Source: Drosophila pseudoobscura
Lineage: Eukaryota > Arthropoda > Insecta > Diptera > Drosophilidae
DNA length: 64,000 nt
Reading direction: 5' to 3'
Assembly (NCBI RefSeq): GCF_009870125.1
Contig: NC_046683.1
Span: 48,189,869 to 48,253,868 of the forward strand
Each line of letters begins with the position of its first letter. Position 1 is the stretch's first letter. Positions 50,497 to 63,404 of this stretch are shown in pieces. The notes beneath the pieces are model-generated. The model saw only the letters and a program-made list of their open reading frames with translations. It did no database searches and had not been told where the DNA came from. The translations under genes were made by a program, and so were the position numbers.

Positions 50497-51279
50497 TTAC
50501 TGGTAAACGGAATTATTATGAGATTTGTAGCTGTTGCTGCTGCTGCTGTAGCGCTGATGCTGTTGTTGTTGCTGTTGCTGCTGCTGTGATGATTGCTGAT
50601 GGGAATGATGGGGGTTGTGGTGGTGGTGCTGCTGCTGCTGTAGGTCGTGGTGGTCACGATGGCGGTGTTCGTGGATGTGTTGTTCGTGTCCTTGGTATTC
50701 ACGTTCACGTTGCTCGCGCAGTTCACGCTGATCGCGAAGCTGTCGACGTTGTTGGTGTTGCTTCTGCTCGCGTGTGGGCGTTGCATGCTGCTGCTCTCGC
50801 TGCTGTTCTCGCTGCTGTTCTCGCTGCTGCTCTCGCTGCTGCTCGCGCTGCTGTTCCCGTGTTGGTGTTGCCTCACGCGAAGCTTTCGTTGGTGTGTTGG
50901 TGTTCAGTTGTTGGTGAGTTTTGGCCGCAGTTGTAGCTGCCGTTGGTGGCTGTGTGGTTTGTGTGGTCTTTGTTGTCTGTGTCGCTTGTGTCGTCTGAGT
51001 CGTTTGTGTGGTGTTTGTGGTGGGAGGAGTGTTGGGATGATACTGATGGGGATGCTGATGATTGTTGAGCGCAGTCTGACTGCCGTACTGGCTGTTGCTG
51101 TTGTTGCTGCTGATGTTGTTGTGTAGCTCATGAGGCAGTGGCGGTGGATTCTTGGCTCTTGTTAGCGGTATTGGTGTTGGCATTGGTTTTGGCGTCTCCG
51201 TTAAATCGATGCCCCATTCGTAGAGGAACTCGAGTTTTTGTCGTTCCAATGGGTCACTGGCCGGCAGGGCAAGCAAATG
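50497..51279 (-). CDS. dysc: Open frame continuing past the dysc stop codon (possible readthrough extension)
   Basis: Directly after the TAA at 51282-51280 the same frame stays open for 260 codons to TAA at 50497. The first part is not simple sequence: LALPASDPLERQKLEFLYEW, then GIDLTETPKPMPTPIPL and NPPPLPHELH. Then come Thr-Gln repeats, REQQREQQ repeats and poly-Gln/His, ending SYKSHNNSVYQ. All upstream dysc introns are phase 0, and the only good acceptor near the boundary (CCGGCCAG/TGACC) is phase 2, so simple exon skipping does not reach it in frame. Translational readthrough of TAA-C is possible; an unseen exon, or chance openness helped by CAG repeats, are alternatives. Confidence 0.5.
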   Translation of the reverse strand, partial: HLLALPASDPLERQKLEFLYEWGIDLTETPKPMPTPIPLTRAKNPPPLPHELHNNISSNNSNSQYGSQTALNNHQHPHQYHPNTPPTTNTTQTTQTTQATQTTKTTQTTQPPTAATTAAKTHQQLNTNTPTKASREATPTREQQREQQREQQREQQREQQREQQHATPTREQKQHQQRRQLRDQRELREQREREYQGHEQHIHEHRHRDHHDLQQQQHHHHNPHHSHQQSSQQQQQQQQQHQRYSSSSNSYKSHNNSVYQ

Positions 51280-54200
51280 TTAGGCTTCTAAAAATATCAA
51301 CGCTGTTGGCTTCGGTTCCAAATTTGATTTCTTTGCTTCGACAACTAAGAAGGTTATTTCAGCCTTTTCACGATTAGCAAAGCACTCGGCTATCAGTCGA
51401 GCAACCTCCTGGAATGTCATCAAACAATGTTACCCAATTCGAGAACTTGAAGTGAACTGTTTTAAATATATCTTACCTGATGATGTAGACCCTCAACCTT
51501 TGTTCCATCTACCTCCAGTATCAGTTGCCCGACCTCCAGGCCGCCCGCTTCAAATGCTGCACCGTTTTCCTATCACAAGATCGATTGGCCATGGATTCAT
51601 ATATATTTTGGAAGGGGTGAATCGGTATGTTATACTCACATGGATATTGATTATCCTAGGGAGCGGGTGTTTTGTATTAGCACCACCTTCGATAGCAATA
51701 CCTAAAATTGGTTTGGTTTTCTTAACTGTAATGTGTAAGTTGCCTCTATGATCAGGTACGACGTTTGGATTGTGTTCATGTGTTTGTTCAGTCGTTGAAC
51801 CACCATTCTGCTCAGCCGACAGACGCTGCATGGACTGCAAAAGAGACAAAAGTCACACAAAAGGCAATTCAAATTGCATTAATACAGATATCTTATATAT
51901 GTACATGTGTATATCGAGGATTTATCATTTGAGTAGCTCTATATTGGTGGCTGGAAAAAGGAAACCAAGGCTATGGTGACCAACTTGAACTAATACTTAG
52001 ATTATCTAGGAACTCTAGTTCAAATCGTGTCTGGATCTTAAGAAAAGTAGAAGCTAGCTAAAGTAGATTTTGTGTGGGAATCGCAAGCAAAGAGATACAT
52101 ATGTAAGTATTTTCTGGAATGTTTGGTATACTGTTTGGTATTTTGTGTAGGACAAACAAAAGGTAACGGTTCAATTCAAGCTAAGTTTGAGGCCAATTCA
52201 AGTTTACAAAGATTACTAGTTTAATATTATATAATTAAATGGCATAATTGTAGTTTCTTTTTGAGAAAGGTAAAGTAAAGAGAGAGAGATAGAGAAAAAG
52301 GAGAGATTTTTGTGTGTGTTTTGTTTTGGAATGAGTCATGAAATGCTTGAGGCGATCAAATTGTATTCAATTTAGCTGGTGTGGGGGAGGAGAGCAGAAA
52401 ATACTGAAAATACGGAAAATACTGAAAATACCGAAAATACTGATAATATTGTACTTGGAGAATTGGAGGAGAATTTTTAGGAACCGCATTTCAGTTTTGT
52501 TTTCTGATTCATTTTTAGTTTTTGTTTGTAGTAGTAGTTGGCATTCATGTGCTTTCGTATAACTGGTATTTTTTTTCGTTAGATAGTATCTGGTATTTTA
52601 GTGTGCTTGCACTAGAGTTGTAGCTGTTGTTGTAGCACTCACCTGATGCCTTCGTACACCTTTATCGCCCAGCAATGTGCCGCCTTCTTCCTTCATATCG
52701 AAACTCCTTGAGAGTTTTGTGGCCAACTCCTAATTTTTTTTTTTTTTGTTTTTTTTTTTTGCATTTGCAATTTTTCAGATAAGGCCACATTTTTCATTGA
52801 CAAAGATTTGTTGTTTTTTTGTTGCACAGTGAGCAAATTGATCAGATTGTTTGATTGATTTTTGGTTGTACAATAAATTGGTTGAATGTAAAATGAAAAT
52901 AGTAGAAATATTTTGCATAAGAATTGGTTGTAGTTGGTTTGTAGAAGAGATAATTATTTGCTTTATGTGTTATGTGGCTAGACATACATATTTATATATG
53001 AAGTTCTTGATTTTGCCTTTTTTCAAATTGTTTGCTATGTGTTTTGCTTCTCGTTCACTTGCAAACATACAGATAGAAACTTAATTGAATAAAGTATGAC
53101 ATTTCACTGTACGGCAGGACAGAGTAAAGTTGAGTAGTGGTTCAGGTCGGGAGGAAGATGTTGTGTTTGTGGTAGGACAGAGCACTGGGGACAGTACTAT
53201 ATATGCCAAAGCGTGCCTTGGAGAGAGAAAAAGTTGGAGTTGTGTATCGATTGGCATTCAAAGTGGATTGAGCTGAGCTGATTTGCCTTCCACTGACGAG
53301 CTTTGATTTCTGCATTCGATTTGTCTTTCTCTTTTTTCTTTTTCTTTATTTTTATTTGGAACCTTTTACGATATTGGATTAGTCTTTTGACAGAAGCATG
53401 GCTTTGGTTTTCGGGTGAAGAGTTGCTAGAGAATGAAATGTATGAAAAATCATGTGGATAAATATCCGAATATTCACCCTTCTGGGCATTTGGACAGGGA
53501 AAGAAGAATGGTAAACTCTTTCCAATTTCATTGATGTGATACCTAAATTCACATACATAAAGAGCTGGTCCAGAATCCAGAGTCCGGAGGACTCCAGACA
53601 AGGTAAACTTGGAGAGAGAGAGAGAGAGTTTCTCTTCCGAAATCAATTTAAAAGAACAATCGTTCGTACGTCACGTGACACCAAAATCTCAAGATTCGGG
53701 ATTAGGTTCTGCTGAAAATTGGGTCTCTGGTGCAAGTTATGAGTATGCGAGAGTGCTGCTGTTCGTGTGTGTTCGTGTGTCCAAGGATCTGTTTATGTTT
53801 ATGTTTGTGTTTCTGTCTGCGGATACGACTGTGTGTGTGTGTGTGTGGGTGGGTGTGTGTTTGTCTTTTGGTGCACTTTAAGGCTTGGCAGCTATACAAT
53901 TGTGTATTGATAAGTACTTGATACAAAAACGACTTGCAAAATTGGCAGCTAAGACACTTAGATTTTGATGGCTACACTAATTGGGCTAAGAGTTTCCATT
54001 GGTGGGAGCAAAGCGCTAACTAAAGCTTCAAGAACTTTCAACTTACATACGAATATTTGGCAGTATGTTACAGGTCTAGGAATTTGCTAACTACAACTAG
54101 GAAAGAGTGCTGTGTGTGTGTGTGTGTGTTGTGTGTGTGTTGTGTGTGTGTGTGTGTGTGGGGCAGCAGCAGCTAAAAGTAAGGCCAAAACAAATGGGGG

Positions 54201-57200
54201 AGTTGTTGTACACTAATTACAGGGCAAAGGAAAAAAAAATTACCGAAAGAATACTACGGAAAACATTATGTGTGAAGGGTGATTCGGTGGACCAAGACCA
54301 AGACCAAGACCCGGAGGATTGATCTCGATTTGATTTGATTCGATATCGGTGTACGACTTGGCGTGTGTTTTTAGAAATCAGGGTGACTCATGCGTAAATG
54401 TGCAAATGTATTTTTCAAGCTCTTTTTCTGGTTTATTAATTTGACATTTCGTTTTTCCGGTTTGGGTTTTCGGTTATTGGTTTTCGGCCATTTAAATTGC
54501 ATTTGTTGACTCTTGGCTTCGATTTAGTTTCGTGTCTAGTTTAGCTTTTTGGTTTTTAGGTACTTACATTGACAGTTATGTATATCATGTACTTTACAAA
54601 GAGACTAAGGAACTCTAGATGAAAGATTTGTAGAGTGCATCACGATTGGTATCAAATTAAAGATGGAACAAATGGAAAATAATACGTACATATATATTGG
54701 AGTGGGGTGGAGTGGATTGACTGACTGACTGTCTGATGGTGGGTGGTGGGTGGTTAGGTGGGGCAAGCAAAACTTCGATTTTGATTTATTTTTTAGTGAG
54801 AGAACACAAAACGGAAACACAATTCCTACGAATACAACACAAAATTCTGGAAATGCAGTTTAATTTAAATTGTAATTTTTTTAGTAGTACTTTTTTATTG
54901 CACTTGTTTTTGTTGTGGTGGTGGTTGTTGCAATGCACATACAAAACAGTTAGGTTTGGTTGGTTAGTTAGTTAGTTAGTTAGTTTAAAGAGAGAGACAG
55001 TGACAGAGTTACAGAATAGAGATAGATTTAGAGAGTTAGAGAGAGAGAGAGAGAGCGAGTAGGTGAGAGAGTGATAGCAACAATCTAAGTTCAGGCTAAA
55101 TTGAATGCAACGAGAAGATGCAGATCGAAAAACAAAATGCAGACTGTGAGAGAACATTTGGCAGACACATTTTCCACTCAAGTTTCGAGCACAATTTTCA
55201 GTTTTGTGGTTGCTGGTGTTTGCTATTTTTTTTTTTTATTTATGATTAGGTTTGTTTTGTTTTGTTTGGTTTTTTGTGGTGGTTTTCGTTTAACAGTTAA
55301 CGAAAAATACATTGGCACTTACTAGAGGTCGTCCCCAATACCATGATTTGACACGTTGTGTTAAACCACCCAAATGTGAACGTAGTCCATCTAAGTAGCC
55401 GCCCTGAAATGCACACAAATGAACAAACGAGAACAATTTCGGGGGAGTACGGGGCAAACAAAGAAACGAATCCAACTCAAGAAACACAGGAAAAACAAGA
55501 TCTGGTGGGGTCTATGGATCTGATGGACGGAAACGAAAAGTGAGAGTGCCGCGTGAAATGAGAGGCTCTAGGGGAAATTATGAAACGAAAAATCAGTGTG
55601 TTCTAAGTATACGAGTACGAGTACAACTCAAAAGTAAGACAGAGAGACAGATAGACAGAGAGAGAGAGAAGGATTTTGTGGGTCTTTGTGGGGTTCCTAG
55701 TGGGTTGTTACAGATTGTATGTTCAATAGCTATCTATTCAAGCTACATTCCAATTGTTTACTGGATACACGCGATGATAAAAGTACATAACTCTACGGGC
55801 TATTAAAAGTGGTCTTATTAGTTGGTTTTACCGAATGGTTTCATAAGTTTTACTATAGAAATGTTGGCTCCTAAATATATTGTATATTCAAGAAATGTTA
55901 ACATATATTTAGATGGTCGGTTATATAGAATTATGTAGTTTTGTTTTACATCTACCAAAAATGGATTGCTACTCAAGGAATATATATTATTCTATCCCTT
56001 TGTGTCATGTTGTTTCCAATGGGTGCTACTCGAGGGACTATCTTTAAGTACTAAAGCTCAAATATAGTACCTAACTAAAGGAATAGGTTTTCTATATTTT
56101 AAATGGATTTTAAATTCATAATATATACTATTTCCGTTGAGTTATAAATGTGTTTTTCTTATATGCGAATCTTTTTATTGTGCTCTGCAACATTTCAGTG
56201 TAGCTGGCAATAAATGTTCCTATGCCATGCTGCATACTTTCAGGCAACATGTCACACTCATGTAGAATTCATGTAGAATTGCCAATCCTGATGTGCATCG
56301 TAAGCCGAATAATCCGCTGGCCTAACTTGTTGTATATTTCGTATGTATGTTTATCTCAATTTTGTCCCCAATCTAATCTCATTTTCAAAGGCTGTATTTT
56401 CACTGGAATCACTCCATCCAGCTATTGCATCTGGTAGGTATCCAGCATACCCTTCCTTTTGGAACCAATATCAATCTCAATGTCTGTACTCCTTGGACTA
56501 GATGATGATTGGATTGGGTTTGGCCTTGGCTTAGCCTGGATGGGATCACATTGCTATTCGATGAGTGTCTATGGCACGTACACGTACAGTGTAAAACAGT
56601 GATCGACACCAATACAACAACGTTTTTCCACACACTGGTGCCTGGGATAAAATCCCATTCGGTAGTCACTGCCTGTACTGGGATTACTCCTTCTGCAAGT
56701 ACTAAAACGCGTGTGCACACGCGTTAATTTGCTAATTAGCTTTGACTGCGGCTCTGTCAAAACTGTGTGCGGTAATCTCCTCAAAAGCTTCATGTGGCAC
56801 GTAACCATCCCCCAGAGGCCACCCCTCATCGGCCCACTTGCATTTGGAAATTATGCACACGCTACAGCCAGCAACGAAATTAGTTGGAGTCAAAACTTGG
56901 CTCAAAACGAGTAGCAGCGGGCTTAGAGTATTTACAAGAGTTTTCTGTTCGTTTTTTTCTTTTTTTTTTTGGTTTTTTTTTGGTTAGCTACGATTGCTTC
57001 CTTATTGGGGTTTTCTTTTGTTATGTTATGTTATGTTATGGTTTGTAGGTGTCTTTGTGTGTGTATGTGTATGCTTTGGGTTTTGTTTTGTGTGTGTGTG
57101 TGTGTTTGTGTGGAAAAGATAGTTTCGAAAAAGTGCTTAAAGTGTAACAAACGACGAATTCAGCGAGCAGCCAACGAACGCCAATTGCTTACCTGTTCCT

Positions 57201-60200
57201 GTTTCCCAATCATCCATCCGTACCGATCCGATCCGATTCGATTGCGCATACGCAGCGTATGACCAGGGCAAGCAATGAAGAGTAAGAGAGAGAGAGAAGA
57301 AGAAATTCCAGAAGAGACAAATTAATTATCACATCGTCACATTAAATGAACATCATCTCTTTTCAATGCCAAATGCAAACGCCTCTCCGGCCATCAGACA
57401 AAGTTTTCTGTTTGCGTCATGCCAGAGCAAAGCAAAAACCAAACAAAAGACCAGAAAAACAAAAACGGAATAAACGGAAAACACGGAAAATGGAAAACAG
57501 CAGCACAGCTGCAGTGGCCGTCAGCTGCAGTTACACAGTATCCCGCAGATACAGAGATACATTTTACAAGCACTTACGAGTATCTGTCACCCCAGTGCTG
57601 ACCGTTGCGTAAAGCTTACAATTCCATACTTCACAGCTAGTAAATCTTAGATATAATTGCAGTACAGTATAATTTTTAGCCATAAATATTGGCAATCTTT
57701 GTGTATCAAGTGGCTTTGTTGTCGTCGCTGTGGGTAATTTCTTACATTACTAGGCCATAAAAAAACTAACTTGGAAAACGCTCGTTCAGTGGCCCGACCG
57801 ACATCAAAGAAAGCAAAACCCAACCAACGCCACAAAAAACCAAACAAAACACAAGATGAAATGGGAGTTCTCCCTGAAGACAACCAGTGGATACTCTTTG
57901 AAGTTCAAGGAATACCTACTCTTAGATACTTATATACCTGAAAAGATACTGATCCAAAACATAGACTAGGCTTCACTCGACCATTCCCTGTATCCGTTGT
58001 GGGATTCTTACAACATCCCAATACCCTTTGCCTTTTCGTAGGCAAACCCAACGCGAACTCTGGACAACTCTGTCTGAAATAGAGCAGCTATGCCGCCGCT
58101 GCTTCGTTTGTCGCTGTCTGCTGTGGCTGTGGCTGTGACTGGCTTTTGGCAGCAGCAGCAGCAACCACTCCAGCCACAGCTCCAGCTCCAGCTCCAGCCA
58201 CAGCTCTACCTTCAGCAAAGTCTGCAGTTTCAGTCGCGCGTCGTCGCTCCAAGCGTGAGGTTCGAGCCCAGAGAAGAATACCGAGCTTAGTAGATCGAAA
58301 AGCGGACCGAAACTAACCAGCAGACAAAGTGCGTATTACGAGGTTTCAATTGAACACACACAAACAAGTTGACAAATCTCGCGTTTCGTTACATTTCGCG
58401 CTCTGTTTGCGGCCAAATTGTTGCATAAATACGAGTAATGCCAGCAGAAGTCGTCCCTGATTTGCCCCCTTCAGATACGATACGATGCGATACGGTGCCC
58501 TGTCCTCCGCTTCCCTGCCTTGCCATGGGTTATATCATCATCGGCCGTCTGTTTGGGGTACTGGAACTGTGGCAACAACAATTGCTGCAGAGCCCCACAT
58601 GTCGGACATGTGTCGGCAGCTTTATTTCTTTGCATTTTGCATTCAATTAACTTGTGTTTCTCACCTTTTTGTTGTTTTTGTTTTTGTTTTTGTTTTTGGC
58701 TGCGCTAATTTCCTTGCTTGCTGTTTTATGTTTTTAATTGCCCAAGAAGAGCCGGAGACGGAGTCGGAGCCGGAGTCGAGTTTCAGTTGATTTGTTGACT
58801 GACTGACTGACTTCTCTTTGTCTGGTCTGGTCTGTTCTGGCCCGGTCTGGTCTGATCTGTCTTTCTTTTTCGTAATTAAGTTGCTGACGGAAATGGGGGG
58901 TTCTAAGTGGCAGGGCAGCTGAATAGTTGCTAAACATTCCGACCCAGAAAGGCCATTGGCCATTGGATAGCCAGCGGGAAGGAAGAAAAGCCGAAGGCTC
59001 GAAAGAAAACTATATAAAAGTACAGTTTTAATGGACAATGAAGGGAATTGAAAGCCGTAAAAGTAATTGCCATTGTAAAGACATCAAATGGAACTGAAAT
59101 TTCCGTAAATATTTACAACCTGAACCCAAACATCTTCCAATTAACCAACCTGACCTAATTCTCATCAGATCCAATCTGATCGGCATAGTCTTGGCCATAT
59201 TGATCAATTATATTCGTCCAGCCAGTCAGCTGTCAGCTTATTATTTGTGGGTCAACGAGCGCTGGCCCGAAATGTGAACAAAATTATTCATAGACACACT
59301 GTCACAACACAAAGCCCGGCCAGCACCGACATCTCAGAGATCTGACTTCATCACAGCCAGAGCCAAAGCCACAGCCAGAGCCATAGCCATAGCCAGAGCT
59401 ACAGTCAGAGTCACAACAATAGTGTGAATTAGAGAACAAATTAAATGCTCACCTTTTGTTTGACTTTGGAAAAGTTTAAAAAGGTTCAGACGAGCACAGA
59501 ACCCAGGGAAAAAGTTTCACCAGAACCAAAAGGAACAACTCCAAGTCCAACTCCAACCCCAACTGCGACTCCAGCTCCAAACTCGAACTCTGAAACCGGG
59601 AAGCACAACTTTCACAAACAAAAAGACTGAAACGAGTACAAGAAAGAAAGAGAATTTTCCGAAGAATAAAGAAAAGAAAACTTCCAGTCAATTGTCTGCT
59701 GTCAGCCCATTTAACTGTATTTTTCCCTACGCACTTCATCTTTGTACCATTTTGTTCCCCTCGAAATTCCTCAAATTTTTCAATCAGTTTTCTTTTTCTT
59801 TTTTTTTTTGCTGTAAGCTGCTCGGGCGACCGTTTCAAAATCAATCAAATTTATGACTTTGCAAAGTTTTGCAGTCAAGTTTTTTGTCTCGTTGCTGGCT
59901 GGCTCTAGCCATCGTTGAATTTTGTGTAACTTGAATCGAAAAGCTGGCAATCATCATTCATGGCACATGCCATTGACCTCGTTGCGTGGCAGTTGGGGGA
60001 TTGCGGTGGGATCACGGGGGCAACACTCTGTCATTAGATACGCATTCAAGCGGTGAGGGGAGGAGATTTGCAGATTGGTCCACCACATCGATGCCGCTCG
60101 TTGCCCAATGTATTTCGATCCCAAAAGCGGGATTTCATTAATGCCACTACAAGGTCGAACAAATTAAATACAAAATCAATGAAATTCCCATCAACATTTT

Positions 60201-63200
60201 ACATTTACAAATTGTCATCAGAAAAACACAGCGAATGGGGCAGAAACTCGAACCCGCAACACACACACACAGTGCAAATATCCATCAATCAATCAATCAA
60301 TCATTTTTTGCGTAAATTAATTTCAATAACAAATAAATACGATATCCATGCGATACTTTCCCATAAAAGGCTTTGGACTTTGTCGTTCCATGGGTGATTC
60401 TGTTGCTGCCCAAAACCCAAAACTTCTTCCGTCTAGACTCTGGAGTGAGAGACCCCCACTGGGGCCCCCCATCACAGATCACAGATCACAGGTTGCAGAT
60501 AATTAATGATGTCAAGAGATGACAAGCCAAAGCGTGTTCGTCATAACGGTTAACCAACTTTAAAGAACAGGCCCCTCTGCTGTGCTCTTTAGCCACAATT
60601 AGGGCTCTCCCTATCGATGGTATCGGAGGGGGGAGGGAGGTAAAGTCTAACAACAAACAAGTCTTCCATCGGCGAGTCTTCAATCTCCATCTCATAATTA
60701 CATTTTACACTCATTGAATTTGTGGACCGACCGGATTTCGGTTTGTCTTTCGTTTCTTTGCTACGCATCCAAATGCTTTATTTACATTATAAACAACTTT
60801 TTCTATCTCCCCCTCTGCCTGCCCCCCTCTCTCTCTCTCTATCTCCATCCCTTTCTGGTGGCAACAATTTACTTTCCATTTATGTTTGCTCTTGACAAAG
60901 TTTTGTACCTTATTTAGTACATTTCTCTAATGACCCACTTTGAGTTTTTGGTCTCGTCTGCTCTCCCTGCCTCTCTCTCTCCCTGTCTCTCTCCCTGTCT
61001 CTCTTTCTTTGCCCCCAACTTACTCTGTAATTTCGAAACAAGAAAGAAAATCTTGTTGCGTGGACCGAAGCTGGTGGATACCCTTTGAAGATGGACAGAA
61101 CCTACGGCAGCTGGCTTCGATATCTATACATGGAGAACTCTCTATCCTTGACCGATAACCTCTAAAGAAGCTATATGATATTGCGATCTTGTGGGGATTC
61201 ATCTGATCAGAAATCGTAGTACCCTGCCCCCAAGCAAGGGTATGCAAAGTGAGTGTCCCATAAGCCAGACCAGACCAAGAGACAAACACAAGACACAGTA
61301 AACAGCTACAACAAAAAGTTGTTTGTCAGTTGTAGTTGAAATCAAACTGGTTACTCGATGCTGCCTGTCCGCCGGTCCGTGTCTGGGCCCGTTCATCGGC
61401 CATCGTTCATCGGCTTTGGTCAAGCCGGGCCCAAATGGTGTCAGCTGTGTAAACAGGGCTAAGCAAGCGGATCGCCAGCAGTTTAGCTCCTCATTTGGCC
61501 CCTTCTTTGCCTGTTTCCCCCATTTCCCCTTTTTCTGCTGCAGTCCGAATCAATTTCAAGCCAAGCCAAATGAAAATCCTGCCCTGAACTTGACGATGCA
61601 TGTGATACGGTTGAACGCCTTTTGCGGAAATTATTGCAATTTTCTTGTCTTCTAGCCAACACACACGCACACACACACGCACACACACACGCACACATCT
61701 TAAGCAGCGTGGAGTGGGGTGTGGCGTGGTGAGTGTGGCGGGCACTGTGAAAATGGGGAGGGGTTGTGGTAAGTGTGCTTTCACTTTTGCTGCACTCAAC
61801 AAGCTGCAGAGGAGGAGCAGCAGCAGCTGAAGGAGCGGCGCTGACGAAACAAACACCACTCGAGGAAGTTCGCTCAAAGGGGGGGAACCATTCATTAGAA
61901 CTTTGAAAGGGCTGGGATCTGGGATCTGGGAGCTGGGAGCTGGATCCTGGGGCTTCAACCAGGACTCTTTTAGGTAGTATTTAAGTGTGGCCTCAAATCT
62001 GCACTCAACAGCAAGTTCCTTCGAAAGAGTACTTGCTAATCGCATGAGTCTTAGGTGGCTAGGAGTTCGCTCTCTTCTTGAGTGTAATTTCTACTGTAAA
62101 CTTCCGAATATTGTATGCACTCCCAAGCCGAAAGTTCACTGAAGGATTTCCCCAAGCTTAGCCCTCAGCCCATAATCGCATGGATTCCTTCTCTTTGCTA
62201 AACGCTTTTCGCCACCCCCCCTCTACCTCTAGCTGGTCATTAGACTGAGTTTTCCAGCCGACTGGCATTGGCAAACAAAACACTCAAACAGAGTCCACTT
62301 CCACATTGATTGCAACTTGGTTAAACAACAACAAATCATTTAAACAAATCAAACCCCAACAGGCGGACAGGACCGGACAGGACAGGACACGACAGCAGAC
62401 GAGGCACCCGAAGAGGAAGGAAGGGCCAACATGGAGACCTATCTGACGGAGATCAAACAATTGCGCATACCACGCCCGAAATTCGAGCCCAACAGTTGCC
62501 ACCAGCAACACCAACATGCGGTGGCAGTCGGCACATCGACAAGCTCCAGCACCACCTCCAACACGCCCACGCCCCCCCATCATCATCAGCGACCGTGGCG
62601 ACACTTTGTGCGACCCTTTACGCCGCCGCGTGATTACCATCTGCCCATGGTGGCCGGTGGAGGAGGAGGCGGAGGCGGTGGAGGAGCATGGTCCGTCGAG
62701 GAGGCCTCCATGCACGACAAGATCTGAGGAGGAGAAGTAGGCGGAGGCGGAGGCGGAGGAGGAGTAGCGGCAGGGAGCGGTCTGCGGTCTGTTTGACCTG
62801 GCATCGAATTGCTTACACTTATTGGCTATATGCACATGCTACATACATATATATATATTTTTTTTGCTATATATACGATACATACATACTTATAATTGCA
62901 TAATTTAGTGATTCAGTTTAGTGTTTAGTTAGTTTTAGATACCATAAATATACAATATAGATGCAAAGAATAAAGTATACAAAAAGTTGTAGAGTTTGGC
63001 TTGAGGGTGTCTTAAATGTCTGGGTTGCGGCAAGAGTACGAGTACGAGTATATTGGATAGATTGTATAGATTGTATAAGATAAGGTAGCATAGGGAGGTG
63101 TGCTGATACAATGGTGTGTTTCATTATGGAATGAAGTTGAGACAACCATCCAAAGTATGAGAGATGTCTTGAGGATAGATATGACCTGGAAGATGAATGA

Positions 63201-63404
63201 AATCTCAGGAAGCTACATCCCTCCCTTGATGATCACCAGAATGCGATGACCTTTAGCGATCTACTTAAATCTTTTGCAGTTCTCTGGATCCCTACAGAAT
63301 ACGCTCCAATCGCTTCGCTTACTCACCGTATCTTGTTCGTATTCCGGTAATAGGGTTTCGCTTCCACGGCGAGCTCTAGTTCTATGCTCATCACAGCCGT
63401 ATTC
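51280..63404 (-). CDS. dysc: Dyschronic (whirlin homologue), C-terminal exons with PDZ3; 5' part outside the window
   Basis: Six coding exons, all phase 0: 63404-63327, 55403-55323, 52729-52643, 51834-51640, 51569-51477, 51408-51280 (220 codons plus stop). All have GT..AG sites. The order of peptides is EYGCDEHRTRARRGSETLLP, GGYLDGLRSHLGGLTQRV, ELATKLSRSFDMKEEGG, SMQRLSAEQNGG, then a PDZ domain from LHITVKKTKPILGIAIEGG through PRIINIH/ENGAAFEAGG and GQLILEVDG to EVARLIAECF and ITFLVVE. It matches the third PDZ of whirlin, including the IAIEGGANT loop, and the coding frame ends soon after PDZ3 as in whirlin. PDZ1 and PDZ2 would lie beyond 64000. Dysc is a neuronal scaffold that controls the Slowpoke K+ channel and rhythmic output. 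The 7.9-kb intron (55404-63326) and 2.6-kb intron (52730-55322) are AT- and microsatellite-rich. Confidence 0.9.
53820..54160. repeat. GT microsatellites in a dysc intron
   Basis: GT runs at 53830-53866 and 54112-54160. ORFs in this intron (such as 53197-53646, minus) ride on simple or AT-rich sequence and are not supported as genes. Confidence 0.6.
57193..57249 (-). CDS. dysc: Candidate alternative first exon of dysc
   Basis: On the minus strand an ATG at 57249 opens 19 codons (MRNRIGSDRYGWMIGKQEQ) ending at a strong donor CAG/GTAAGC at 57193/57192, phase 0, which would join in frame to the exon at 55403. No acceptor AG lies within the preceding 70 nt, so it could only be a first exon. Part of the peptide is made by CGGAT repeats, so chance is quite possible. 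Confidence 0.25.
61030..61255 (-). mobile_element. DINE-1-like 3' end fragment
   Basis: On the minus strand from 61255: TTTGCATACCCTTGCTTGGG, then GCAGGGTACTA, a small hairpin (ACCCTTGC/GCAGGGT) as at DINE-1 3' ends, and at the far side AAAGGGTATCCACCAGCTTC with GGTCCACGCAACAAGATTTT. A further possible end is at 63770-63800 (GCATACCCCATTTGGGGGGT). Confidence 0.5.
62431..62727 (+). CDS. Small plus-strand ORF in a dysc intron
   Basis: 98 codons from METYLTEIKQLRIPRPKFEP to SVEEASMHDKI. The start context GCCAACATGG is an excellent Drosophila initiation site. The first 20 residues look like a real protein; the middle is His/Pro/Thr-rich (TPTPPHHHQRPWRHFVRP), and a ten-Gly run precedes the end. 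CCCCAACAG at 62355-62363 could be an acceptor in the leader. No family recognised. It is antisense to dysc and nested in its 7.9-kb intron. Confidence 0.5.
   Translation: METYLTEIKQLRIPRPKFEPNSCHQQHQHAVAVGTSTSSSTTSNTPTPPHHHQRPWRHFVRPFTPPRDYHLPMVAGGGGGGGGGGAWSVEEASMHDKI

Larger units (their letters stand above)
55404..63326. other. Large dysc intron: simple repeats, repeat relics, one plus-strand ORF
   Basis: Apart from the entries listed separately (57193-57249, 61030-61255, 62431-62727), nothing coding is supported. Notable sequence: a perfect 16-bp palindrome CGCGTGTGCACACGCG at 56708-56723, GT tract 57090-57110, CAGAGC/CATAGC hexamers 59352-59400, CTCTC tracts 60825-60840 and 60968-61008, and CACACACGCA repeats 61661-61697. 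Confidence 0.5.

Noticed and set aside
53197-53646. 149-codon minus-strand ORF in a dysc intron
   Set aside because: AT-rich, Lys-run and Ser-rich composition, no splice sites fitting the phase-0 dysc exons, no recognisable domain.
56409-56720. 103-codon minus-strand ORF in a dysc intron
   Set aside because: No fitting splice sites and no family resemblance; judged chance.
57885-58070. Possible repeat relic resembling a DINE-1 end
   Set aside because: Only scattered similarity (GGTATT and CAAAGAGTATCC on minus); landmarks too few.
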